NCBI GenBank assembly: GCA_944320855.1
Contig: CALUJF010000001.1
Coordinates: forward strand, 88,471-152,470
Source: an uncultured Phocaeicola sp.
Lineage (GTDB): Bacteria > Bacteroidota > Bacteroidia > Bacteroidales > Bacteroidaceae
Length of the DNA stretch: 64,000 nucleotides
Direction: 5' to 3'
In this document: piece after piece, positions 9,512 to 17,400 of the stretch
How the letters are laid out: each line of letters opens with the position of its first letter
Numbering within the stretch: position 1 is the stretch's first letter
Program-made: the position numbers and the translations under genes
Notes under the pieces: model-generated
The model's input: only the letters and a program-made list of their open reading frames with translations
What the model was told of the DNA's origin: nothing
Database searches by the model: none

Positions 9512-9859
9512 TTAATTTTCCTCCTTTTTAGTTGATTTAACATTTCTTCTCTTAGCAGCATATTCTGCAGCATACTTGTCCATCTTGAAAGTCAAGAAAC
9601 GGATAACTCTTTCGTCACGACGGTAGTTAACTTCAAGCTTTTCGATTACAGTTGGTTCAGCTTTAAACTCAATCAACTGATAGAAACCTGTAGATTTCTT
9701 CTGAATTGGGTAAGCCAATTTCTTCAATCCCCAGTTTTCTTCATTGATGATCTCAGCACCTTCCTGAGTAAGGATTGCTTTGAACTTCTCTACCGTTTCC
9801 TTCATCTGAGCTTCAGACAAAACGGGAGTTAAAATGAAAACGGTTTCGTATTGATTCAT
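9512..9859 (-). CDS. rpsF: 30S ribosomal protein S6
   Basis: The 115-residue S6 begins [18 protein letters not shown], and has the ferredoxin-like fold of the family with [19 protein letters not shown] and the C-terminal [11 protein letters not shown]. It is first in its operon and has a strong two-part promoter ending about 45 bases before the start codon. Confidence 0.98.
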   Translation of the reverse strand: MNQYETVFILTPVLSEAQMKETVEKFKAILTQEGAEIINEENWGLKKLAYPIQKKSTGFYQLIEFKAEPTVIEKLEVNYRRDERVIRFLTFKMDKYAAEYAAKRRNVKSTKKEEN

Positions 9860-9904
9860 ACTAATTCGTTAATTAAATTATTAATAAAAAATTTCAATCG
9901 CGGC

Positions 9905-9936
9905 GCAAAGGTACAACTTTTTATCTAATATACAAA
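9905..9936 (-). promoter_or_regulatory. Promoter of the rpsF-rpsR-rplI operon
   Basis: Minus-strand TTTG (9936-9933), exactly 19 bases, then TACCTTTG (9912-9905): a full match to the Bacteroidetes -33/-7 consensus. Confidence 0.85.
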
Positions 9937-10073
9937 CATTTAAGCTACTTTTCTTCATTTTTACGGCATTATATCACTTTAGCCATCCGGATACTATATC
10001 TGTTCATTACTTATTATGTATGATTTAAATATTAAAAAGAGTTCCATCACAATAGAATTACAGACAAATATAG

Positions 10074-10081
10074 TATCTTTG
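10074..10081 (+). promoter_or_regulatory. Promoter -7 element for the MarR gene
   Basis: TATCTTTG lies 24 bases before the ATG at 10106. It excludes the in-frame ATG at 10016, which would be upstream of the transcript. Confidence 0.65.
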
Positions 10082-10105
10082 CATAGTTGTATAAACAATA
10101 ATTAT

Positions 10106-10552
10106 ATGATAGAACAATTCAATTTTGACATCCAGCTAATTTTCGCCATACTAAACGGAAAAGTTTCTGCTGCCATAAACCGGAAACTGATAAGAAATTT
10201 CAGAATGAACGGCCTGGACATCACTCCTGAGCAATGGACAGTACTGATTTTTCTATGGGAAAAGGACGGAGTGACACAACAGGAGCTATGCAACGCCACG
10301 TTCAAGGACAAACCGAGCATGACGCGACTTATCGACAATATGGAGAAACAGCATCTTGTAGTGCGCATATCAGACAAGAAGGACAGGAGAACAAACCTTA
10401 TCCACCTGACCAAAGACGGCAAGCAGCTTGAAGACAAGGCAAGAATGGTAGCAAACCTTACTCTGAAGGAGGCTCTGAAAGGCTTGACACTGGAAGAGTT
10501 AAGCATCAGCCAGGAGGTATTGCGCAAAATCTTCACAAACACGAAAGATTAA
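10106..10552 (+). CDS. MarR-family transcriptional regulator
   Basis: The product (148 residues) is a winged-helix dimer that should bind DNA and may respond to a small ligand. Visible: LDITPEQWTVLIFLWEKDG (helices 2-3), VTQQELCNATFKDKPSMTRL (recognition helix), and the wing VVRISDKKDRRTNLIHLT with the conserved DxR. N- and C-terminal helices for dimer formation are present. I started it at 10106 because a -7 promoter element lies between this ATG and the longer reading frame's first ATG. The 58-residue membrane protein downstream may be a target or a partner. Confidence 0.87.
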   Translation: MIEQFNFDIQLIFAILNGKVSAAINRKLIRNFRMNGLDITPEQWTVLIFLWEKDGVTQQELCNATFKDKPSMTRLIDNMEKQHLVVRISDKKDRRTNLIHLTKDGKQLEDKARMVANLTLKEALKGLTLEELSISQEVLRKIFTNTKD

Positions 10553-10677
10553 CCATACAAGAAAAGCATGATAATACACGAATTTCGTTTTTTTTCATAA
10601 AATAATTTTCACGTGTAAAGAATTATGCTTTAATTTGTAACCAATAAACGAATAAACCATAAAAATAGAAGACACAC

Positions 10678-10854
10678 ATGAAAAGCTTATTAAAGAATCT
10701 GGGAGTAATATTGATTATTATCGGAGCTGTTGTCCTGATTGCATGCTTTGCAACTGAAAATGTAAACAACAACGCTATTCTGGGTACATCAATGGTTCTT
10801 ATCATTGCAGGATTAATCAGCTACATCCTGATTAACAAACGTATCACTGATTAA
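10678..10854 (+). CDS. 58-residue membrane protein with two TM segments
   Basis: The frame starts at ATG 10678 and encodes MKSLLKNLGVILIIIGAVV..., with two hydrophobic segments (about residues 7-25 and 34-53) separated by a polar turn (TENVNNNAI), and a basic C-terminus (INKRITD). Both ends are then likely on the same side of the inner membrane. It is followed by a good bidirectional terminator. Function unknown. Support comes from coding-like composition, the sensible topology and the terminator 25 bases downstream. Confidence 0.72.
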   Translation: MKSLLKNLGVILIIIGAVVLIACFATENVNNNAILGTSMVLIIAGLISYILINKRITD

Positions 10855-10878
10855 TGTAAACTACAAATCAGACAAAAT

Positions 10879-10917
10879 AAAAAGAGGTTATCCATAAAAG
10901 ATAACCTCTTTTTATTT
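10879..10917. terminator. Bidirectional terminator
   Basis: AAAGAGGTTATC pairs with GATAACCTCTTT, T-rich on the plus side and A-rich on the other. It serves the small membrane gene and, on the minus strand, rprY. Confidence 0.88.
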
Positions 10918-10931
10918 TATATACCCGTCAA

Positions 10932-11642
10932 TCAAGCATCCTGCTGTTCATCGTCCGGAGTAATCAGTTTATATCCCTTACCGTGGATATTGATAATTTC
11001 GATAGATGGGTCTGCCTTAAGGTGCTTACGCAACTTAGTGATATAAACGTCCATACTTCTTGCATTGAAATAGTTATCGTCAATCCAGATATTCTTCAAT
11101 GCATAATCTCTCTGAAGTATTTCGTTTGCATGAGAGCAAAGCAAAGACAGAAGTTCAGATTCCTTAGTAGTAAGCTTAGTCTGCTTGTCACCGATAGTAA
11201 GCAACTGTTTCTGAGTATCGAAAGTAAAGTTACCGATAGTGTACATAGTGTTTTCCTTCACTTTCTTACCTCTTACACGACGCAAGATAGCCTCGATACG
11301 AAGTGTAAGTTCTTCCATGCTGAAAGGCTTGCTGATATAATCATCGGCTCCAATCTTGAATCCTTCAAGGATATCTTCCTTCATAGTCTTAGCTGTAAGG
11401 AAAATCACAGGAACCTCTGAATTGATTTGTTTGATTTCCTGAATCATAGAGAAACCATCCTTGACAGGCATCATAACGTCTGTCACAATCATATCATATT
11501 TTCCTTTCTGATATCCTTTTACACCTTCGTCACCATTCAGGAACAGGTCAGCCTCATAACCTTTAGCCTGTAAATATTCTCTCAAAAGCATGCCAAGATT
11601 CTCGTCATCTTCGCACAATAAAATACGCATTCTTTCGTCCAT
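10932..11642 (-). CDS. rprY: OmpR-type response regulator (RprY-like)
   Basis: The 236-residue protein has a receiver domain (ILLCEDDENLG; phospho-acceptor Asp55 in IVTDVMMPVKDG; Lys in DDYISKPFSMEEL) and a winged-helix DNA-binding domain (TKLTTKESELLSLL, IWIDDNYFNARSMDVYITKL). I use the ATG at 11642, one base after the stop of the kinase gene; an upstream frame extension would lie inside rprX. Length and tandem kinase match RprY/RprX of Bacteroides fragilis. The targets cannot be read from this sequence. Confidence 0.88.
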   Translation of the reverse strand: MDERMRILLCEDDENLGMLLREYLQAKGYEADLFLNGDEGVKGYQKGKYDMIVTDVMMPVKDGFSMIQEIKQINSEVPVIFLTAKTMKEDILEGFKIGADDYISKPFSMEELTLRIEAILRRVRGKKVKENTMYTIGNFTFDTQKQLLTIGDKQTKLTTKESELLSLLCSHANEILQRDYALKNIWIDDNYFNARSMDVYITKLRKHLKADPSIEIINIHGKGYKLITPDDEQQDA

Positions 11643-11643
11643 A

Positions 11644-13197
11644 TTATTCTTCTTTAAATAAAGGTAATACAATAATAAATTTAGTTCCGACATTCAGTTC
11701 ACTTTCAGCACGGATGCTTCCATTGTGATCTGAAATAATCTTCTTCACATAGGCCAGTCCAAGACCGAATCCCTTCACATCGTGCAGGTTTCCGGTATGA
11801 ACACGGTAGAACTTGTCAAATATCTTTTTCAAATTTTCTTTCTTTATTCCGATACCATTGTCCTCGACGGAGATATGCAATTTGTTAGCCTCGTTCCATG
11901 TTCTGACCTTAAGACTTATATCCACATCCGAGCGTTTGTATTTCACGGCATTGTCCAACAAGTTGAATATCACATTGGTGAAATGCATCTCATCCACAAA
12001 TATGAACGGGTCCGTGGCATCAAGTTCAGCGTCAAGCGTACCATGACAACTTTCCACCTTCAACCTGAAAGTATTTATCACGCCGTTCACAAGTTCATTG
12101 GCATCAATTTTCTTTTTCTTCAGCGTAGCTTTCTGACGCTCGAACATCGACATCTGTAACACTTTCTCTACCTGGAAACGAAGACGTTTCGTTTCATCGT
12201 TTATCACTCCCGAAATATGCTTGAACATCACAGGCGATTTACCTACAGCCGGGTCATTAAGCATCTGAGCCGCAAGCGATATAGTAGAAATCGGAGTCTT
12301 GAACTCGTGCGTCATATTGTTAATGAAGTCATTCTTTATCTCCGTAAGTTTCTTCTGGCGGAATATTATATATATGGTAAATATAAAAGTAACCAGAAGA
12401 ACCACCGTAAATATCAATGAAGGTATCATAAACTTCACTGAGCTGAAAATATAGTCATCCATCGTAGGGAAGAATATTTTCACATATCCCATTTTTGCCG
12501 GAGGGTCATTCTCAAACAGCAGTCTGGAATATATTTTCTCGCCGTCGTACACATAGTCAGAACAACGATAGACTTCCTTCCCATCCCTGTCTGTCACCGT
12601 AAAATGATAAGGCAGGTCCAAACCATTGTTCAGCAATTCCGACTTAATGAAATGGTCCAACTGCTTGAAGTTTATCCTATCCTTCAGCGGTTTGTCGCTC
12701 GCAGTATAAAGTATGTTATACACCACCTCATCAAGCAACGCCCTCTGATAGACATATCTTTCCTTGATTATCTCCTGCAAGGTCCGCGATGTCTGCGGTA
12801 TATTCTTACCGTTCGAGATTATAACTTTAGGCACATTTGCAGGCCTGTTGGTTATCGTCTTGAACTCAAAGGTAGAATACATGCTTCCATCGGGCGATGT
12901 TATGGTATACTGGTGATGCTGCATAATATCACCGCTATTCTTACCTTTGTTCAAGTTAAACTGTTCAGCAAGACGGGCTGCCCTTTCAGTAGCTGCCACA
13001 TCAGCCTCAAGATATTTCTTGGTTTCCACCAGTTCCAGATTGCGCATGGACTGAGCAAGACTGCGGTTTACATTCTCCTCGAATTGTCCACGGCGCATCT
13101 TTACCATCTCTTCTATATAACTTACCTGCAAATACAGCAGGCTAAGAAAAGACAGAGCCATAATGACTCCTAATATCCATATTGTTGACTTTTTCAT
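11644..13197 (-). CDS. rprX: Sensor histidine kinase (RprX-like)
   Basis: A 517-residue membrane kinase. A first TM segment at about residues 7-25, a periplasmic sensor part of roughly 240 residues, and a second TM segment near residues 265-285 (MIPSLIFTVVLLVTFIFTIY). The cytoplasmic part has the H-box INNMTHEFKTPISTISLAA, N-box FNLLDNAVKYKRS, G1 VEDNGIGI and G2 GFGLGLAYVKKI. It phosphorylates the regulator encoded immediately downstream. The N-terminal coil (YIEEMVKMRRGQFEENV) resembles Bacteroidetes kinases of this type. Confidence 0.9.
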   Translation of the reverse strand: MKKSTIWILGVIMALSFLSLLYLQVSYIEEMVKMRRGQFEENVNRSLAQSMRNLELVETKKYLEADVAATERAARLAEQFNLNKGKNSGDIMQHHQYTITSPDGSMYSTFEFKTITNRPANVPKVIISNGKNIPQTSRTLQEIIKERYVYQRALLDEVVYNILYTASDKPLKDRINFKQLDHFIKSELLNNGLDLPYHFTVTDRDGKEVYRCSDYVYDGEKIYSRLLFENDPPAKMGYVKIFFPTMDDYIFSSVKFMIPSLIFTVVLLVTFIFTIYIIFRQKKLTEIKNDFINNMTHEFKTPISTISLAAQMLNDPAVGKSPVMFKHISGVINDETKRLRFQVEKVLQMSMFERQKATLKKKKIDANELVNGVINTFRLKVESCHGTLDAELDATDPFIFVDEMHFTNVIFNLLDNAVKYKRSDVDISLKVRTWNEANKLHISVEDNGIGIKKENLKKIFDKFYRVHTGNLHDVKGFGLGLAYVKKIISDHNGSIRAESELNVGTKFIIVLPLFKEE

Positions 13198-13337
13198 GGT
13201 GACAAATTTAACAAGCTAATTAATATAATCATCACCAATTAACATGTTTTACACGAGATTTTTTCGTATTTAACAATACACCTCAATTTTAATTAATAAA
13301 ATCGCAAGTAAAAGCACTTACCATCTCGTCTACTTTA

Positions 13338-13368
13338 CAAAAATAATATAACTTTAAATATATAACAA
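13338..13368 (-). promoter_or_regulatory. Promoter of rprX-rprY
   Basis: Minus-strand TTG (13368-13366), 20 bases, then TATTTTTG (13345-13338). It implies a leader of about 130 bases. Confidence 0.6.
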
Positions 13369-13401
13369 CTAAAAGTGGCAAAAAGTTCACCGTAAGGCAA
13401 T

Positions 13402-13438
13402 AAAAAAAAGCCACATTTTTAAGAAATGCGGCTTTTTT
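13402..13438 (-). terminator. Terminator of fusA2
   Basis: On the minus strand AAAAAAGCCGCATTT pairs with AAATGTGGCTTTTTTTT; the loop is short and a T-run follows. Confidence 0.85.
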
Positions 13439-13462
13439 ATGTATTAAAATATCAACTAACCT

Positions 13463-15622
13463 TTAATCTTCATTCTTTTCCTGTTCCTCAAATTCCTTCA
13501 TCAGCTTATTCTGAACATCTGTTGGAACAAGTTCGTAGCTTGCAAACTTCATAATGAACGAAGCGCGTCCTCCGGTCAATGAGCTTAAAGCAGTAGAATA
13601 GTTGGACATTTCCTTCAAAGGAACTTTAGCTGCAAGTTTTTCGTATCCCTTTTCACTGCTCATACCCATAATCATACCGCGGCGTCCCTGCATATCGCTC
13701 ATCACGTCACCAAGCTTATCGCTCGGAACGAATACTTCCACATCATAGATAGGTTCCAGAATCTTAGGACCTGCATTCTTGAATGCTTCGCTGAAGGCAT
13801 TGCGTCCGGCAAGCATGAACGAGATTTCATTTGAATCAACCGGGTGCATCTTTCCGTCGTATACGATAACACGTACATCGCGTGCATACGAACCTGTAAG
13901 AGGTCCCTGCTCCATACGGCTCATGATACCTTTAAGGATGGCAGGCATAAATCTTGTATCAATGGCACCACCAACAACACTGTTAATGAATACCAGCTTA
14001 CCGCCCCATTCCAAATCAACGGTTTCAGTTCCTTTGACATTAATCTTGAATTCCTGACCGTTGAATTTATAGACTTCTGGAGTTGGCATACCTTCATAAT
14101 AAGGTTCAACTATGAGATGAACTTCACCGAACTGACCGGCACCACCAGACTGTTTCTTGTGTCTGTAATCAGCACGAGCAGCCTTAGTAATTGTTTCTCT
14201 GTAAGGAATCTTAGGTTCAAGGAACTGAACAGCCAGTTTTTCATTGTTTTCAAGTCTCCACTTCAGTGTACGTAAATGGAACTCACCTTGTCCGTGAACA
14301 AGAATCTGCTTCAATTCTTTAGACTGTTCAACAACCCATGTCGGATCTTCTTCACGCATACGGTTAAGGATAGCCATCATCTTTTCTGTATCAGCCTCGT
14401 TTTCAGGTTTGATAGCCCTTGTATATTTAGGATTAGGATATTTGATGAAATTGAATCTGTTTTCGCAATCCTTGCTGTTCAGTGTATTTCCTGTTTTTAC
14501 ATCTTTAAGCTTAACAGTACAACCGATATCACCAGCTCTCAGTTCTTCCACCTTTTCACGGTTTGCACCGGCACAAACATAAAGCTGAGCCATACGTTCC
14601 TTAGAGCCGCGGTCTGCATTATTCAGGTCGTCACCTTCGTGAACCACACCACTCATAACCTTGAAGTACTGAACATCGCCGATATGAGGTTCAACCGCAG
14701 TCTTGAAGAAATAAAGTGAAGTAGGAGCATCTGCCACAGGAGGAACAGGAACACCGCGTGTATTGTGCACCACAGGCATTTCATCAACGAAAGGCACTAC
14801 GTTACCAAGGAACTCCATCAGTCGGCGAACACCCATGTCTTTACCTGCACATACGCAGAACACAGGGAACATACCTCTTGCAGCCAATCCCTTGCGGATA
14901 CCTTCACGCATTTCGTCTTCTGTGAGCGATTCAGATTCGAAGAATTTCTCCATAAGAGTTTCATCATGTTCGGCAGCAGCCTCAACAAGCCTCTTATGCC
15001 ATTCCATAGCCTTTTCCATTTCTTCAGCCGGAACAGGTTCGATAGTAGGAGCACCACCTTCAGGTCCCCACGAATATTTTTTCATTAAAAGTACATCAAT
15101 CAACGAATTGAAGTCCGGACCTGTACTGATAGGATACTGAACCGGAACAACTTTAGAACCATAATTCTCAGTCAACTGTTCGAGCACTTTATCAAAATCG
15201 CAGTTAGGCGAGTCAAGCTGATTAACGAGGAATATAACCGGTTTACCCAACTTTTCAGTGTAACGGAAGTGATTCTGAGTACCTACTTCAGGCCCATACT
15301 GACCGTTAAGAAGCAACACGGCTGTATCTGTTACGTTTAGCGCAGTCATTGCAGCTCCCACGAAATCATCACTACCCGGACAGTCAATGATATTTAGTTT
15401 CTTACCATTCCACTCCACATGATAAACGGTAGAGAATACAGAGTAACCATACTCCTGCTCTACCGGGAAATAATCGCTGACAGTATTCTTGGCAGTAATT
15501 CTGCCGCGACGTTTTATAATACCACTCTCAAAGAGCAACGCTTCAGTGAGGGTGGTTTTACCTGAGCCATCATTGCCAAGAAGTGCAATGTTTTTGATTT
15601 CGTTAGTCTGATATACTTTCAT
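13463..15622 (-). CDS. fusA2: Elongation factor G paralogue (EF-G2 type) with altered GTPase motifs
   Basis: This 719-residue protein has the EF-G domain order: G domain (about 1-280), domain II, III, IV with GSYARDVRVIVYDGKMHPVDS, and V. The nucleotide site differs from normal EF-G. The P-loop is GNDGSGKT (16-23); switch II is DCPGSDDF, so the catalytic His of DTPGHVDF is Ser84; the base-binding NKxD is NQLD (134-137). Bacteroides thetaiotaomicron has an EF-G2 that supports translocation without GTP hydrolysis and accumulates in carbon starvation; I infer this is its orthologue from size, motifs and the neighbourhood. Canonical fusA (in the str operon) is not in this window. Confidence 0.85.
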   Translation of the reverse strand: MKVYQTNEIKNIALLGNDGSGKTTLTEALLFESGIIKRRGRITAKNTVSDYFPVEQEYGYSVFSTVYHVEWNGKKLNIIDCPGSDDFVGAAMTALNVTDTAVLLLNGQYGPEVGTQNHFRYTEKLGKPVIFLVNQLDSPNCDFDKVLEQLTENYGSKVVPVQYPISTGPDFNSLIDVLLMKKYSWGPEGGAPTIEPVPAEEMEKAMEWHKRLVEAAAEHDETLMEKFFESESLTEDEMREGIRKGLAARGMFPVFCVCAGKDMGVRRLMEFLGNVVPFVDEMPVVHNTRGVPVPPVADAPTSLYFFKTAVEPHIGDVQYFKVMSGVVHEGDDLNNADRGSKERMAQLYVCAGANREKVEELRAGDIGCTVKLKDVKTGNTLNSKDCENRFNFIKYPNPKYTRAIKPENEADTEKMMAILNRMREEDPTWVVEQSKELKQILVHGQGEFHLRTLKWRLENNEKLAVQFLEPKIPYRETITKAARADYRHKKQSGGAGQFGEVHLIVEPYYEGMPTPEVYKFNGQEFKINVKGTETVDLEWGGKLVFINSVVGGAIDTRFMPAILKGIMSRMEQGPLTGSYARDVRVIVYDGKMHPVDSNEISFMLAGRNAFSEAFKNAGPKILEPIYDVEVFVPSDKLGDVMSDMQGRRGMIMGMSSEKGYEKLAAKVPLKEMSNYSTALSSLTGGRASFIMKFASYELVPTDVQNKLMKEFEEQEKNED

Positions 15623-15688
15623 GGTATTCTAAATTAAATAATTAATAAATGATGGATATGCGTTTCATATCTCATTTTTAAGTTGGCG

Positions 15689-15718
15689 CAAAATAGAAAT
15701 TAATGTTCAGAAATCCAA
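15689..15718 (-). promoter_or_regulatory. Candidate promoter of fusA2
   Basis: Minus-strand TTG (15718-15716), 20 bases, then TATTTTG (15695-15689), which has one base fewer than TAnnTTTG. It implies a leader of about 60 bases. Confidence 0.45.
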
Positions 15719-15719
15719 C

Positions 15720-15736
15720 TGTTACATTCGTGTTAC
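15720..15736. repeat. Two TGTTAC direct repeats, 11 bp apart, upstream of fusA2
   Basis: TGTTAC at 15720-15725 and again at 15731-15736, one helical turn apart and directly behind the candidate -33 box. This is the place expected for an activator; no regulator can be assigned from sequence. Confidence 0.45.
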
Positions 15737-15837
15737 TAAACTATGTTTTCCGACACATTGTGTAATATAATGCTTTAAATCACACGGTTAGAAAGATTTT
15801 TGCCCTATAATATATGCAAGAAAAAGAATACCAGTAA

Positions 15838-15885
15838 AAACATAAAGCAAACAGCATCCCTAAATTATTTCAGGAATACTGTTTG
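15838..15885 (-). terminator. Terminator-like hairpin after the SusCD-phosphoesterase genes
   Basis: GCAAACAG.AT.CCT pairs with AGG.AT.CTGTTTGC around an A/T loop (15847-15884). On the minus strand it is followed by TTTATGTTTTT. It lies about 110 bases beyond the phosphoesterase stop. Confidence 0.6.
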
Positions 15886-15918
15886 CTTCAATTTGGCAGC
15901 ATAAAAACGCCCAAAATA

Positions 15919-15984
15919 AAACGTGGAATCGTTTTGATTAAAACTTGCCCGCGTTTAGAATCAAACTTGCCCACGTTTTTTTAA
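15919..15984. repeat. 22-bp-period array A (three units)
   Basis: Three units start at 15919, 15941 and 15963. Each begins AAAC; units 2 and 3 share AAACTTGCCC(G/A)CGTTT. The outer ends AAAACGTGG and CCACGTTTT can pair, so the array can fold into a hairpin. It lies between the SusCD operon end and fusA2. The same GAATC-AAAC junction recurs in the array at 47121. Confidence 0.75.
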
Positions 15985-15997
15985 GGCCTCCGGAATG

Positions 15998-17398
15998 CTA
16001 TAAAATCACTTCTTCCGTGTATGTATTTCCAAAACAGTCGACAACCTCTATTTTTATCTTTTTTGCCGTTGAAGAAGGTATTGCAGAGAAATAATGATTG
16101 GTTCTTGCCGGTTCATAGTCCGCAACCGCTCTTCTACCATTCAAATGAGCCAAATAGTCAGGGTCGTAAGAATAGAATTGCTCCATATCCCCCATTAGCT
16201 TACCATCCTGATACCATCTTACACGCCAGCTAATATCCCAGTTCCATACTTTTACGACTATCGCATCCGGACGTTCCATTACACTACCCTTCGGATAAGT
16301 TTTAAACTGCCATGAAGCATCCTTTCCGGTAGCTTTATAATACCATGATATTTTATTTTTATCTCCCTTAAAAACCTGATATCCGTTAGGAGAGCCATCA
16401 CTACCAGTATCTCCGCTCCACCATGTTCCACAAACAGCTCCTAAATTATGCTCTGTAATACCCGCTCCAATATCTGTATTGGAGTTACGGTGATAATGAC
16501 CGGAAATAATAGTCGATTGAAACTTATTCATCAACATTTTCTTCAGATTCTCACCTCCATCAATAAGCGGACGCTCCGGAGAAGGTTTCATCGGTGCATG
16601 CATTGCTATGACAAGCTGTTTATCCTGTTGAAGGACACAGTTCAGCAACAACTCCAGCCACTTCATCTGGTCCTCTATTTCCAATGTCGCCTTATACCTT
16701 TTATTGCCATAGTAATCAATATTGTTCAGAACGATATAATAAACATCACCTAACTGTACGGCATAATATAACGGCCCAAACTCCTTTTTATAAATATGTG
16801 CGTAATCCGCACCAGGAGCCACAGACATATACTTGTCAAAGTCGTGATTTCCTATAACAGGATAAACAGGAAATCCCAACTGTTTTGCAAATTCCTTATA
16901 CGATGCATTATGTATATACACATCCCATGAGATATCTCCCAGCACTATACCTGCAGCCTGCACACCCGGATGCTGTGATACTGTTTCTTTTATATCGGGC
17001 AATGTTTCCGAAAAAAGCCGCTTCACATCCGCTTCAGTATCAAGCTGAGTATCTGCCATTGTAATCATGACAAACCTGTCAGAATCCCCCTGCATTTTCT
17101 TCAGTGAAAAATCATATTGCTTCTTTGACTGTTCCACCGGCTGAAAAAACTGAGGTACACCAGTGCTGAAATCTGCAACATACCCTTTGGGTGTAAGCAA
17201 GTAAACAAATTCAGCCTTTTCATTGAGGTCTATTTTGTAGTTACCGTTTTTATCTGTCACCGAAAAAGAATATCCGTCAGTGACAATAACTTCACTCAAT
17301 GCTTTTCCTTCTCCCTTTACTGTTCCTTTTATAATACCCGCCTGAACGGTAGCACACAGGCCAAAGGCCAGTGCGCACATTGCTATTTTGAATTTCAT
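15998..17398 (-). CDS. Exported calcineurin-like phosphoesterase
   Basis: The 466-residue protein starts at ATG 17398, 2 bases after the SusD stop. A signal peptide (MKFKIAMCALAFGLCATVQA) precedes an N-terminal Ig-like domain (GIIKGTVKGEGKALSEVIV; about 22-110). The metallophosphoesterase core has MADTQLD, LGDISWD, GNHDFD, MHAP and SGHYHR, which together supply the two-metal site. A C-terminal beta domain follows. The product should act in the periplasm or at the surface. Being the only enzyme of the SusCD operon, it probably removes phosphate from whatever the pair imports; this is inference. Confidence 0.9.
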   Translation of the reverse strand: MKFKIAMCALAFGLCATVQAGIIKGTVKGEGKALSEVIVTDGYSFSVTDKNGNYKIDLNEKAEFVYLLTPKGYVADFSTGVPQFFQPVEQSKKQYDFSLKKMQGDSDRFVMITMADTQLDTEADVKRLFSETLPDIKETVSQHPGVQAAGIVLGDISWDVYIHNASYKEFAKQLGFPVYPVIGNHDFDKYMSVAPGADYAHIYKKEFGPLYYAVQLGDVYYIVLNNIDYYGNKRYKATLEIEDQMKWLELLLNCVLQQDKQLVIAMHAPMKPSPERPLIDGGENLKKMLMNKFQSTIISGHYHRNSNTDIGAGITEHNLGAVCGTWWSGDTGSDGSPNGYQVFKGDKNKISWYYKATGKDASWQFKTYPKGSVMERPDAIVVKVWNWDISWRVRWYQDGKLMGDMEQFYSYDPDYLAHLNGRRAVADYEPARTNHYFSAIPSSTAKKIKIEVVDCFGNTYTEEVIL

Positions 17399-17400
17399 AT

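Noticed and set aside
9860-9900. S6:S18 autoregulatory leader motif before rpsF
   Set aside because: The leader is only about 40 A/T-rich bases and I could not fold the expected stem with its bulge.
10016-10105. Longer N-terminus for the MarR protein
   Set aside because: The promoter box at 10074-10081 lies inside this extension and MarR proteins start near the residue coded at 10106.
13198-13210. TAAATTTG just before rprX as its promoter
   Set aside because: It would give a leaderless transcript and has no -33 TTG; the two-part promoter at 13338-13368 is better.
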